Assembly (NCBI GenBank): GCA_027946555.1
Contig: JAPEVC010000232.1
Coordinates: 1 to 54,505 of the forward strand
From: Gnomoniopsis sp. IMI 355080
Lineage: Eukaryota; Ascomycota; Sordariomycetes; Diaporthales; Gnomoniaceae
Direction of reading: 5' to 3'
Length of the DNA: 54,505 bases
Positions 13,556-25,340 of the stretch are shown in pieces (the stretch's first letter is position 1; each line of letters opens with the position of its first letter). A program made the translations under genes and the position numbers. The notes under the pieces were generated by a model. It was not told where the DNA came from. It searched no databases and saw only the letters and a list, made by a program, of their open reading frames with translations.

Positions 13556-16333
13556 CTAATCCTCCACGTACCTCGCAGGCATATCAACATCCCACTTCGG
13601 CCGCTCCACAAGCGCGACCTCTAGTGCTGCCGTCTTCCTACTACTCATGCTCTTGCCCTTCCCATTCACCACTCCATTCGCCTGCTGCACATCCTCAGTA
13701 GTAGTCGACAGGGGTACCATCCCCAATATAGGCCTGTACTTGTACGTGTGCCACCAATTTCTGTGCGTCGTGCTGTTGCTGCGTTCCTCCCCTGCAGCTT
13801 CTGAACTACCATTCTTTTGCGCGGCTGCCGCGGAATGCTCCCGATCGCGCAGCTTCTGAAGCTCGCCGCCCTCATCCCCACTCTCGTCCTCATCGTCATC
13901 ATCCGCTTGTGAATCTGCCTGGTCGGCGTCCGTCATCTGTACATCCACCCACTGGCCTACCTTGCCATCTTCCGCGAGAGCCACGCGAACGTGCTGCGGT
14001 ACAAGCGCTTCGCCCTTGACCATCTTACTGCCTGCACCCGTGTCCGCGCCGCGCTTCCGCTTCCTGCTGCGCTTGTGCTTGTTCGACTCATCCGCCGGCG
14101 CCTCTCCTTCGGCATAGTCTTGTGAGATATCCAGCATGAACAAAAAGCTCGCACCGTACATCCAAATGCGCGACCCTTGCCACACCGCGCCCTTAATAAG
14201 ATCGCGCGTGGCGCGAATCTCATCGGGGAGCTTCCATACGCCGTTGCGACGTGACCATCGCGTGAGGGCGCCTTCAAGAGGGTGGAACGTGTAGATGCGG
14301 CTGGCAGCCGTCACGGCTAGGAGGATGGGCTCGTCCGTTGCGCCGCCTTCGCCGCGAAGCGATGGGCCGAGATTGTCCCCTGAGAAGGACAACACAACGG
14401 GTGCATGTGACAGCTTTGGGAAGAGGGAAGCCTTGGGATTACGAATCCAGCGTGGACCAGCTTCTGTAGCATGCTCATCATCGGAGTCAGCATCGGAAGA
14501 TGCCGAGGACGACGCATCATCGTCTTCACTGGAGCTGGCGCCATTTTGTAAGCCGCCGTCCCGAAGCACCCATGTATCCACGTAGCCTGCCAAGTCCGCG
14601 GTGGCAAGAATGTCGCTACCCGGCGAAAACGCAATGTGTGTGACACGCCTATCGTAGCTACCCAGACCGCCTAGACGCACATGCTTGGCGATGTCTCGTC
14701 TCAATCGGGTCAGCTTCGCAGGTCGAGGATGTATGGTAATTCGTGCATCAGATGAAGAGTCATCCCGTATTATTCGGGTCGTAAGTACTTTGACACCGTC
14801 TTGAAGCCAGGAAAGCCATTGTCCGTTGGGTGAGATCTGGACGAGCGTAGACCCGTCCTTGCCGATGGAAGTCGGGACCTCAATTTGACCGATCTTCAGT
14901 TCTTCTTTCGCATTCTCAACTGGTGTCAGATGGAATGCCTTGATGGCTGAGGCTGTTGCAACCACTAGAACAGAGCCATCCTTACTGATTGCGGCCGAAG
15001 TAATGTTCGACTCCCCCTTGATTAGAATTCTTGCGAGCAGCTTGCGGTTGTTCTCGATGCCCTGTTCGACGTCTTCGCTGTCTAGAAGATCCTTCGTGGG
15101 GCGGCGCAATTTCCAAATGTGTACTTCTCTCTCCCACCAGCCAATGATGAATCGGGCCTGAGGGGCGCTCTGTATCGGGACGGAATGAGGCAGGTGCGAC
15201 AGAGTGCGATGGTTTTCAACTCCGGCTTGCCGCAAAGGTGCAACGACAGGTGTAGCATCAGGGCCTAGAAATCACAAAGTCAGTAAAAAGTCACGCAGTC
15301 CCAGGATGTTGGAAGTCTGACCTCCAGTGACAACGATACTCATGCCCTGTCCCTCAAAGGACGCAATGGCCTTCACATCGTGGTCGTGGTATTTCCTGTG
15401 CCATACTCTCTGCCACCGGGAAGAATCGCGAGCCATGGGGCGATAGAGTGATGTTCGACGGTCCATGCCTCCGCTGATAATGGAGCTCCCGTCTGCGCTT
15501 GTGGCCAGACTCAATACATCCTGCTTGTGTCCCTGTATTCTTTGCGCCTGGGTATAGGTCTTGCCGTCCCATATAACAACTTGACCTGTCGAGTCGCCAG
15601 ACACGATGTCGCCGTTCTTGAGACACTTGACTGACCAGACAATGATGTCCTTGGAGCCGCCAATGAGATCCTTGCCCAGGGTCATCTTGCGCAGAAGCTC
15701 TCCTCTCCTCAAATCGTAGACGCGAATGGAACTGTCGGAGCAGCCCACAACGGCGACTTGGCGAGACTGAAAGGCAATGCTGACCATTTTGATGTTCTGC
15801 TTTGCAGTCTTGACGAGAACTCTCTGGAACTGGAGATCGTCATCATCGATAGAGTATAACACGATACTACCGTCGATGGTTCCTGCAACAAGCCTCTGAG
15901 GTTGGGCTGCTGTTGCGATACGATTGGCCTGTCCTTTCGGGGGCGCGGGCTGTGCGCCCAGGCACCAAATATCGCCATGTTGGCCGCTGGCATGTTTCCT
16001 TGCTCTTCCTTTCTCAAGGTCCCACTCTGTCACGGTGGTAGTGTAGCCTATACTGAAGAGTCTTGACTTGCCCAAGATGACAGAGCCATCTGGCAAGGTC
16101 TCGTCGTCGCCAGTGACCCAGACGAGAGAGTCAATGCTCCTGTCTCGACCGCCGTGTATTATGGTCTCTTGAAACCAATTGCCATTCAGGGGGTTCCAGA
16201 TCTCAATATCGCCGTTTGCTCTTCCGATGGCGAGGCGGGCGGGCCGCTTGGAGTTGAGGAGGGGGTGGGAGAAGGCGACGGTGTTGATTGGTGAGGCCGG
16301 GAAGGGAACGAAGCGGCAGCGGTGGATGTCCAT
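13556..16333 (-). CDS. utp4: U3 snoRNA-associated protein Utp4 (WD40, SSU processome; 2 exons)
   Basis: 906 residues. Exon 1 is 16333-15322, the 57-bp intron is 15321-15265 (GTCAGA to CTAG), and exon 2 is 15264-13556 (2721 nt, in frame; the join reads VTGG-PDATPVVAP). The N-terminus MDIHRCRFVPFPASPINTVA and the first blades (LAIGRANGDIEIWNPLNGNW, then an IGYTTTVTEWD strand) match Utp4/Cirhin. Many WD40 repeats follow, for example SSIRVYDLRRGELLRKM and TGQVVIWDGKT. The second propeller starts near residue 378 (IGWWEREVHIWKLRR), also typical of Utp4. Around residues 575-605 lies an acidic Ser/Asp insert, near 731-742 a basic cluster suited to nuclear import, and near 800 a second acidic stretch. 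Utp4 belongs to the t-Utp/UtpA subcomplex that acts on pre-18S rRNA in the nucleolus. It is transcribed divergently from the nicotinate phosphoribosyltransferase gene. Confidence 0.93.
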
Positions 16334-16999
16334 GGTGAGCTTTGACTGTGACTGGTGACAAACACGTCGACTCTGCTGCTCTCCCCTCTGTATTTGTGGC
16401 CAGAAAAGACCGAAAGGGAAGGGGATACTGCTCGAGGACACACGCGACGAGAGAGAACGCTGCAGTGTCAGTCTGCGGCAAGTCTCGATGTCAGTGGAAA
16501 ATCCAAAAACTTTTTGAAGGCGATTGCAGGGGTGGCTCGCCGAGCGGCAGGCAAGCACTGATCCGACAGGGTTCGATGTCTCTGCGAGGTGCATGGATCC
16601 CACTCACCCCACGCGATTTACAGCTTGTTCCTTGTCTTGTCTCACTCACCTCAGGGCTGACGACAGGAGGGGCACTTGAATATGGGAAAGTGCGGATGAG
16701 TCTTGACGCTTTCTCACCTGCCTCTACAGACAGGAAGAGTCCTCCTCATTCAACCGCCATACATGTCCTGACACGATCCGTATACGACCAACTGCTTTCT
16801 CTCTCATTCCTTTCTTTTCCTCTCCCCCGCCCCGGGCAAGTCGCGTATATACTGAGGCATAAACTGAGTGCTAGTCGTCCGCGTCACCTGCCCCGCCGCG
16901 TCTTCCGAGATCACTTACAGCTCGCCTCAGCCTGTCCCTCGTGTAGAGAACCCAATTCCCTTACGCTTCTTGTCTTGGTCTTTGGGATTCCTTTCTACC
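16334..16999. promoter_or_regulatory. Shared divergent promoter of utp4 and the nicotinate phosphoribosyltransferase gene
   Basis: 666 bp separate the two divergent start codons. Towards UTP4 there is AAAAACTTTTT at 16504-16514, one mismatch from the A/T core of the RRPE element of yeast ribosome-biogenesis genes. TGCGGATGAG at 16691-16700 resembles the PAC element with one inserted base. Towards the other gene, a pyrimidine-rich tract (about 16795-16835) precedes TATATA at 16846-16851, roughly 150 bp before the ATG. The motif calls are by eye and the element assignment is inference. Confidence 0.4.
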
Positions 17000-18529
17000 A
17001 TGGACTTCAACAGCTCTTCACCCTACCCGGAGGGTGTCATCTCCTTCCTCGATACCGATCTCTACAAGTTGACTATGCAATGCGCCGTCTTTCAATACTT
17101 CCGAGATGTCCCTGTAACTTACGCCTTCACCAATCGCACCCCCGACAAGAAACTGTCGCGAGCCGCCTACAAGTGGCTGGACGAGCAGATTACCAGTACG
17201 TCGAGAAAGCCGAGGGTATGTTGAGAGCTACGGAGCTTCATGAAAACTGACCTTTGTCGTCTTTGCAGAGCTCGGAAACATCTCCCTCCTCCCTGAGGAG
17301 AAGAGGTTCCTTCAAGAGCACTGCAAGTATTTGAACCCGGAGTACATCAGATTTCTCGAGGAGTTTCGCCTTCACCCGCGTGAACAGGTCGTCATACACT
17401 TCACACCGGTTGGAGAGGATACCGACGCAGCCACAGACCTTGGCGACATACATATGGACATCAAGGGCAAATGGGTCGACACAATTCTTTACGAGATACC
17501 CATTCTGGCCCTGACGTCCGAAGCCTACTTCAAGTTCATGGACACCGACTGGAGCTATGATGGACAACAGGAAAAGGCAAAGGCAAAGGGTTTGGCCCTG
17601 CTCGAGGCGGGCTGCATCTTCTCCGAGTTCGGCACTCGACGTCGGAGGGACTACCACACCCAAGCCCTTGTCTTCAGGGGTCTAGTTCAAGCAAGCGAGC
17701 AGGCCCACAAGGCTGGCTTCCCAGGCAAGCTCTCGGGAACCTCCAACGTGCACCTTGCAATGCGCTTCGGCATTCCGCCCGTCGGTACTGTGGCACACGA
17801 GTGGTTCATGGGCATTGCCGCCATCAAGAACGACTACGCTCGCGCCACTGAAGAGGCCCTCCGCCATTGGACGAGCTCCTTTGGACAAGGTGTGCTGGCC
17901 ATCGCGCTTACTGATACCTTTGGCACCCCGGAATTCTTGAAGGCCTTCAACAAGCCTGTCGAGTTGCTGCCTGACGCCCCTGGTGCCAACGAAGCCACGG
18001 AACCGAAGCCAAAGACGTACGCAGAAGTCTTTACGGGTGTGAGGCAGGATTCCGGTGACCCTGAGGACTTTGTCAAGACCATGCGGGCTTTTTATGACCG
18101 GGTGGGCATCAAGGACCAGAAGACCATCGTATTCTCCGACTCACTCAACATCGACCTTTGTCTGAAGTACAAGAAGGTTGCAGAGGATGCCGGCTTCCAA
18201 CCCACTTTCGGTGTTGGCACATTCCTGACAAATGACTTCACCCGACTTTCAGACGGTAGCAAGTCGACGCCAATGAACATTGTCATTAAGCTCAGCTCGG
18301 CGGCGAACAATCAAGCTGTCAAAATTAGGTTTGTACATCCTCATTCGGTCATTTTGACCTAGAAGACAATCGTCTAACAAATTCTTGCAGCGACAACGCC
18401 GGCAAGAACACTGGTGACAAGGCCACTGTGGAAAAGGTGAAGCAAGCGCTGGGCTATGTCGAGAAGGACTGGACAGATGGTGACGAGAGCAAGCGGTGGG
18501 GCGTCGATGGCAATGCAAAGTCAAACTGA
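17000..18529 (+). CDS. npt1: Nicotinate phosphoribosyltransferase (3 exons)
   Basis: 464 residues. Exons: 17000-17195, 17269-18328, 18391-18529 (1395 nt, in frame). The enzyme joins nicotinate to PRPP, with ATP hydrolysis, to form nicotinate mononucleotide, the entry step of the Preiss-Handler NAD salvage route (EC 6.3.4.21). Recognisable blocks are SFLDTDLYKLTMQCAVFQ at the N-terminus, EFGTRRRRDYHTQ, LSGTSNVHLAMRFG followed by GTVAHEWFMG, then GVRQDSGDPEDF and IVFSDSLNIDLCLKY in the PRPP-binding half. His242 in GTVAHEW matches the histidine phosphorylated during catalysis in bacterial PncB. The C-terminal KISDNAGKNTGD block is split by intron 2 in the middle of the Ser codon, and both introns fit the family sequence exactly. 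The ATG lies in TACCATGGAC. No frameshift or missing core motif is seen. Confidence 0.97.
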
Positions 18530-19677
18530 GCGAATGTTTTCTTTGGGAGCTTGGGATATGGGTAGGTACGTTCTGCATGCGTTGGGACTGCATTTGGCGG
18601 GCTGCTTTCTCAGGATACCACTATATAGATCGGGTTAGATGGCGAGCTTAGGCATGGATTGGTTGGGCGGAGACTCAATTAAATAGTTGTGCGATTCACG
18701 TTTGCGCTGCTACCAACCTTCTTGATTCGAGGTACTTATATGAGAAAGACCCATTGCCACTAGCCTAGTGGTCTCTTTGCCCCTTCTTGGACAGTGATAA
18801 TGTTCCATGTGGACCCAGGTCTACTGTGCGCTGTATCAGAAGGGCATGTTTCTTCCCTACACATTTTCCCTCGACGAAACCTCCAGACGCTCGCGAATCA
18901 GTGTCAGGCTTGTGTCCTTGATCTTTCTATCCGTCCGGACTATCAAGCTTAGTATTGCTTACAACGCAGGTGACGAATATCCGATCTACTTGTACTATTG
19001 CTCGTAGGGATACCTCAGTACCTACTCAATGATCCCTGAGCGTCACATTTGAGGATTTAGGCCCAGATCATGATACTCCTGTCTAATGCGTTTTCAAGGC
19101 TCTGTCGCCTCCAGGAACCGTTTGAGTAATATGACCAGCCAAGGATATATCGCGTGATGACCACCCTAGCGACATTTCTGCGCCAGTGCGTACCCCACCC
19201 GAAGCTGGCTGGGGATATGTTCGCGTGGTTATCTTGAAGTCCTTATACTTACGTGAAAGAGCCAAAGCTATGTTTCCAAATCTACTGATTCGTTGACTGT
19301 TGTATAGTGAATATAGCTACCTCATGCATAGCGAAATGTAATACCAATCAAGTTGACGACCACGACGCTGCGAAGCTGGGAAAACAATTTTTCAACAAAT
19401 GCCTTACTGAGTAGCCAGAAGGACCAACTTCTCCTTCCATTAATGATTCGCTGGATAGGACTAAACCCGAGAGAAAATGCTCAAATATATCAGGCACCTC
19501 GTCCCTATGGTTGAAATACCTCTGAGTCTTCTAGTGGACGTGATAAGACTTAGTCAACGACAATTTGTCATTTAATAGCTCGGAAACCAAGGGTATCGCC
19601 AACATAAAATTCTCGTAATCATACAGTCTATTCCATTAGTCATATTTTCTGCTTCACGGGCTTGCCTTCACGAGAGG

Positions 19678-19728
19678 CTACCTACCTACCAACCTACCTA
19701 CCAACCTACCTACCTAGGTAGTTAGGTA
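19678..19728. repeat. Imperfect TACC tetranucleotide array ending in a TACCTAGGTA palindrome
   Basis: About 51 bp of CTACC-type repeats, with AACC interruptions, run into TACCTAGGTA at 19711-19720 and then GTTAGGTA. The strand of the repeat inverts at the palindrome, so the tract is TACC on the left and GGTA on the right. It can form a hairpin. Confidence 0.85.
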
Positions 19729-20436
19729 TATGCGCAACGGCCGCATTCAATCATTGACTTCGGGACAGCGACCGTTTTGACCACCATTTGAGCTCTAGAA
19801 GGAAAACATCGATAATCAGTATGTCTCCGGTATTCATGCCCACCCCCGAGTGATACCTGATTCTAATAATGCCTGCATTGGAGCGCGATAATAGATAGCA
19901 CACAGGGAGAAGAGACCTAGTCTATGGTGCAATAGCAGGTGGCGCATCCTTGGGCGATCAGACGGGGCGCAGACGCATACGTACCAGGGTACGAGCCGGT
20001 ATTGGTTGTTCTTGAGGACAGAGAGCTTCATGCTTTGGTTGAACAAGTGTGGTGAACAGTAATCACCTGGGCATGCAGCTTGTGGATTTCATCAGCAGGT
20101 CCAGAACAACTACAACTCGGCCCCCTCACCCCGGCGTGAATTTCAGGACCGAACACCACCATTTTGCCTTCATCGATGATGGAACAAGTGGCATATAAAT
20201 GATCGCTAATTCATATATGTATTCATGTCCAGACGACAAGTAGTTTTATACGCCATTCTCTTGGAAGGTTTCAAATCTGACGGGGAAAAGCTGCCCACCA
20301 ACTTCCATCGCAAGGAGAAGCAGCTGGGTCATCATCGCAGAGAACACATCGACGGCCTAATGCTACGCATTCCGTTTGTGAGAACACTGCAAGCATATCG
20401 CAGCACCTTTAAATAAACGGCGGTTTCAGAGAGATC

Positions 20437-20446
20437 TACCTAGGTA
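20437..20446. repeat. TACCTAGGTA palindrome, copy 3 (followed by CCTA)
   Basis: Exact 10-bp palindrome, extended on the right to TACCTAGGTACCTA, in the gene-poor region. Confidence 0.8.
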
Positions 20447-23400
20447 CCTAATAGACTGACAGTCTAGCATTCATCTCGGCATCACGACACTACGTTACTA
20501 ACAAAGACCCTGTACACAAATACAAACATTACTCGATAGGGCCATTGTTCCTCAGACCGACCTGATCGAAATTTTTGGCCGCAGACATGACACTATACCA
20601 CAGATCGATATCTTGCCAGAGGCATATTTAGGGTCGTCTTCCAGCTCGGAACTCATATAAGTGTTGCTTTGGCCTTTCCCTCAATAAGCTGTGGGGCCAC
20701 AGATCATGATGGCTTTAGTACAAACCTATGGTCATCCATGGATAAGCGTGGCACGTCCCCTGGACATTATGATCCTCCCGTTTGCTGCCGATCAAAGTCC
20801 ATACTTAAGTATTGATCCTCGAAAGCCACGAGCCCCGGAATGCAAGTCCCGTTTCTTGAGCAACTGTTTCTGGGTGAGAGAAATAGCACCGGCTGGCAAC
20901 AAATGCTTGCATGTGTACCTTGAACAACACAATCCAGACAAACGAGGCAATCTCCGAGTGTCTGAGCGCCTCCCCGGGCAAGTGGGATTCTACTTCGGCT
21001 ACTTACTTACCTTCAACCCTGGCATCCGTCCTTCGTCTGAAAAGGGTCCTCTACCCCGACCTGCCCGAGTATTCGCACACAATCACACCGAACGCCAACA
21101 GTACAGGCCGGAAGCAACGTGGCCTATCAAACGTCAGACCGCTGGTCCTTGCTTTCGAGATACTTATCTCTCGCGTGCCTCGCGTGTGATTTTGTCTCAG
21201 CCAAGTGCCCTGCATCACATGACATGTCACTGTCTCGGGAACATCAGCTCGGGTCAGCAGCTGGCCAGCCATACTGTATCGTTGCCTTGAGTGTTAGAGA
21301 TCAGCCCAGGGAAAAATGTTGACGGTTTTTTTTCTCGTTGGCAAGTGATCTGCGCAAACGCAGCATGGAACAGTTAGTGCGCACGTGCGAGCGGCTCCGT
21401 GGTGTGAGTTGACATGCGAGATCGTCTGGGTTACGGAATGGTTTCAACGGCTCGAAAATAAAACCTGGTGTCCGAAGAGTCCAGAGGCCTTGCTGGCGTC
21501 AGCCTTGCGACGAGCCGTAGCAAACGGACGCCCTGGGCGGAAGACGGACAGCTCTCGTGCCGCACCCATCCGGCCGACAAACGCATGTGGACTTGCCAAT
21601 CTCGTGACGGACGCGTACCGTCTTCAGAAGACGCCGACGATCACGCATAAGCCCATTCGAGACGCACCCATCCGTCGATGTTCAGGCCAACTTGAGCCCT
21701 GACGCTCTGGAGCGACCTCACGTCATCGCCTTCCACAGGCACCGCAAATATCTCGTCTCACGTTGAGACATATGGACGAAGGCCACAGGTTTCGCAAGTC
21801 TCGGGACCCAACCAGATAGAATTAATAGACCCATGTCTCGAACGCGGACACATGCCATAGTCGCACGGCAGAGATACCACGCAACGGGCAGCTGCTTCGC
21901 GTCACCTGGTCCGAGCTATCGGGGCACTCCAAACTGCCGCTAGTTTTGCACATCGCAGTGTAGAGGGTGACAGCTGAGAACATACCTGGGTCGAGTAATC
22001 TATTGCATACTACTACCACTGATACTGGCCATCGGACACTTTCTCCCCACGCCGCCAGGTGAAGACCCCTCCAGACTCAGCATACCAGATGGATTGACTC
22101 ACTCATGCCCTACAGGAGGCGAGTCTGCATAGGTACGCGACAACCGGGCTTCTCTGCTGCCGGACTTGGAATTGGCATAGGCCTAGCGGGAATCGACGTA
22201 GGTTAAAAATACGCACGCTGCCGTCGTGCCTAAGCCTTGAGCAAGTCTACATCTCACGCATGAACATGATCGCGGAGCCTCATCTCCCAACAGGATGCAC
22301 AATGCGCACGCATACTCTGCATTTGAGATCGGTCCGAGGCTATTCACCGGGTCACTTGCGACGTGTTCAAATCATGCCCAAGATATCGAAGGCGCTTAAG
22401 CGGCTTAATGGCCTCAAGCACGATGTGACTCTTAATAGAGACCTTTAAGAAGGTCGTCTCTCCAGCCGCCGTGCTTGTCCTAGACGTGGCGTCGTCGTCG
22501 GGCATTGGGAAATTTGATCGTCCTGCGTACGAATCCCAGCTTTTTGGAACCAAGGAAGGCTAAATAGAAGGTTGGCCGTTCGGTTTTCCTCATTCCGATT
22601 GCGTGCTTTTGTCCACGTTCGATTTGGGATCCACCTAGGGCGGGTTCATGCGTGATCCCCTAACCCACGAGATACTCATTAAGCTTGTAGACGCTTGCTG
22701 CCGAGCGGCATAAATCGACCGTCAGGAAACCCGGTCAAATCTTGCCACGCCCGCCATGCCTGTTGGTAACATGTCAGTTAATCTCCTTTCTTTATCGCTG
22801 AGCTGTCATTGCTGTGCGGCCCGGAAATTTGACACCTGGTGGAAGCCCTTTGGACCTGATCCGTACCATGCAAGGCCTCAAGCAAGCCCAGCAGTAGTCA
22901 TCGTCAGCTATATGCCAAGTTTTCGGTATCTACCACAAGGCTTGTCCTTCCAGGGAGAGAGGCCGGGGCTCATTGAGGAGGTTGGGGGCACAGGGAGCAC
23001 AACAAACCTGGTGCGTATCCCACACGCGAATTCATGGATTGACGCGTAAAGTGGTTGTTAGTGCGGCCAAATATAGCGCTTGATCTGTTAACGGCATGGC
23101 AGAATCACTAAATAGCAGCTGTGGCTTGCAGGGCCTAGTAGAGACTTCAAATGCGACTGGTTCTGGACAGCCAAGCTCGACCCTTAGCTGTATGCAAGCA
23201 CGTTGCAATGGTCAATCACGACCTTGAACAGCATCTCAAAGGCAATCTTCGGGAGCAATGTTTAGACTCTGAACCTTGCGAGGTTGCTGAACACACATGC
23301 ACCAATGGGAGCCGGTGACAGCGTGTCGGATGTGAAGCTTGGCGTGTCTGTCGATGAAATTGAGGGGAAGGTTGCGTTTTAGTCAGCCTGTTGGTTTTGG

Positions 23401-24707
23401 CAGCAACTCTTTAAATACAACCGATGCTGTCACCGAGAGGAAACTAGATCTGCCGTGGTAACCTTGCTTGCCCCTGCTGTGGCTGCAGATGAGTTCTGCA
23501 AAGAATGCTGGTTCCAGGCGCCATGACAGACGCCATTGGGGTCAATTGGTCGCTTCCTGAGATAGATCGGCCGCGAACCTGCGTCGCGAAATTGGTGTTT
23601 TCCCCCGCTCATTCGAGCCAGTGATGAAGTGTGGGTTCGCAATTGCAGCACTACCGGGTTCCAAGCTTCGTGCGTTCGTCCCAAGAAACCGGATGTTGTG
23701 TAGCGGCCTGCTTACAACTCGTTCGACGGACTATCGACTAGGAAGCCGTTTAGCCAGGGCTCTGACCAATAATGTGACAGGAATGCAGCTAGCAAGGGGT
23801 TCACTCACAGGGCTGTACCATTTCGCATACGTTACGACATCGTCACGCACAGCCAACCATGTACCATAACGAGTTGGAAATCTGGCATCTTTTTCTAGGC
23901 TGTAGCTGGTTCGTCAGTGCAGGGACACAAGCATGATGGTCTTCTGCAGAATCTTAATAGCCGCGACTGAGGAGGCTGGAAGAGCTGCAGCTAGTTATTC
24001 CCGACGATTCGCCATTATTGCAACGTAAAAAGTGCCAGATCTATCGAACTGTCATTTCAAAATTGCGGGACGATATTCAGCTCGGCTCAGACTCCATTTT
24101 GACTGGTCCAGATGCCATCCAACTTAGGGTGTCAACGAACATCAGATGTCCCAGTGTGTTCCTTCGAAAAACATGAGGATTCACGATCTTACCTCGTATT
24201 GCTTCCCAGGGTCTTTCGAAAGAGTATCATCTTTACAAGAAAAGGCTCATCAAGGTCGTAGTCCCGAGGCGGGGTTTCCAATTTTCTTGGGGCCAACTTT
24301 TGTAGCGCGAGGTGATTCTGACCCATAATCCATGAAAGAGGCCAATTGCAAGTCGTCGCCAACAAGGTAGGCGATCCGTACACGCCGAAGCGTAGGCATC
24401 TGCCCTCACATCAAGTTTCCGTTTCGTAGCCAAGCATGCAACACGCCAGGAACGCTTGTTCCTTGGTAAACGGCAATCTTGCTACCGACTAGTCCGCAGA
24501 CCTCATTCCACCTTCGGTCTTGAAGGCCATTGCCGAATCGTAAACGCTAGCCTTGCTCCTTAAATGTCACCTGACTTTTTGGATCAATGATAAGACCTTG
24601 GAGGCTTAACAGACTTATTCTTGCTTAGCCGTGAAGCGGTGAAGAGGGGTTTTATCGCCTAGGGACGAGATATGAGATCGAATTCTGGTACAGGGTCGCG
24701 AGTTGGC

Positions 24708-25340
24708 TCAGCTGATGACACACTGGTGCACTTTAGAGGCTCCGACAGTCGTACAACTGGAACGAGGCTGCGAGCCTGTATTTCGACCTGATCTTGTCTC
24801 CTGCTCACCAAGGCGAGGAATGTCGACATCGAATAGTAAGGTGCAACTAGTAGGGTTCAGAATAGACGCGGAGTCTGAGAGCGCGCACTTGCATACTCCA
24901 AGGCCAGGACAAATAGCCTTGTCGTTGGCTGCCAGTGATTCCTTCGCACTTTTGTGCTGGCTCAGCAGCGTGTTACAAGTCATTCTCGCTTCTTGACAGG
25001 TTCAGCCATCTTGGCAGCGGCGCTAAAGTGCGTACAGCGAAAGCTTGGGGGGTTGCGGTGCGGGAGCGACGCGTCTAATGCAAGCTCTTTTGCGCGTCCG
25101 TAGCGCGTCATCCCGGCTCGTTCCCACGACTCGACAGCCAATCCGCCAGAGTCCTTTGGCCAACTGCAACGTCCTTGATCGTTTTCGGGTTCGCAGCAAG
25201 GTTGGCAAACCCCACACAACCACCATCCGAGAGGCACCCTGAAACGAATGGGATGTGGGATTGTGGCGAAGAATCCTCGAGTGACGGGCCGCTGACGATC
25301 GCAACGACTTCGCCGCTCAATTGATAGGCGGTATTAGGTC
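24708..25340 (-). pseudogene. Possible remnant of an unrecognised coding sequence
   Basis: On the minus strand, from just below a TAG near 25343 down to a TGA near 25108, one frame of about 78 codons reads like a folded protein (it includes LSGEVVAIVSGPSLEDSS and CVGFANLAANPKTIKDVAVG) but has no ATG start. Below it, other frames continue with protein-like composition to about 24708, which would require frameshifts or introns. I do not recognise the family. A decayed gene is my reading. A spliced gene with poorly visible introns, or chance, remain possible. Confidence 0.22.

Noticed and set aside
20691..21290. 199-codon + strand open frame
   Set aside because: No family features and composition typical of chance translation.
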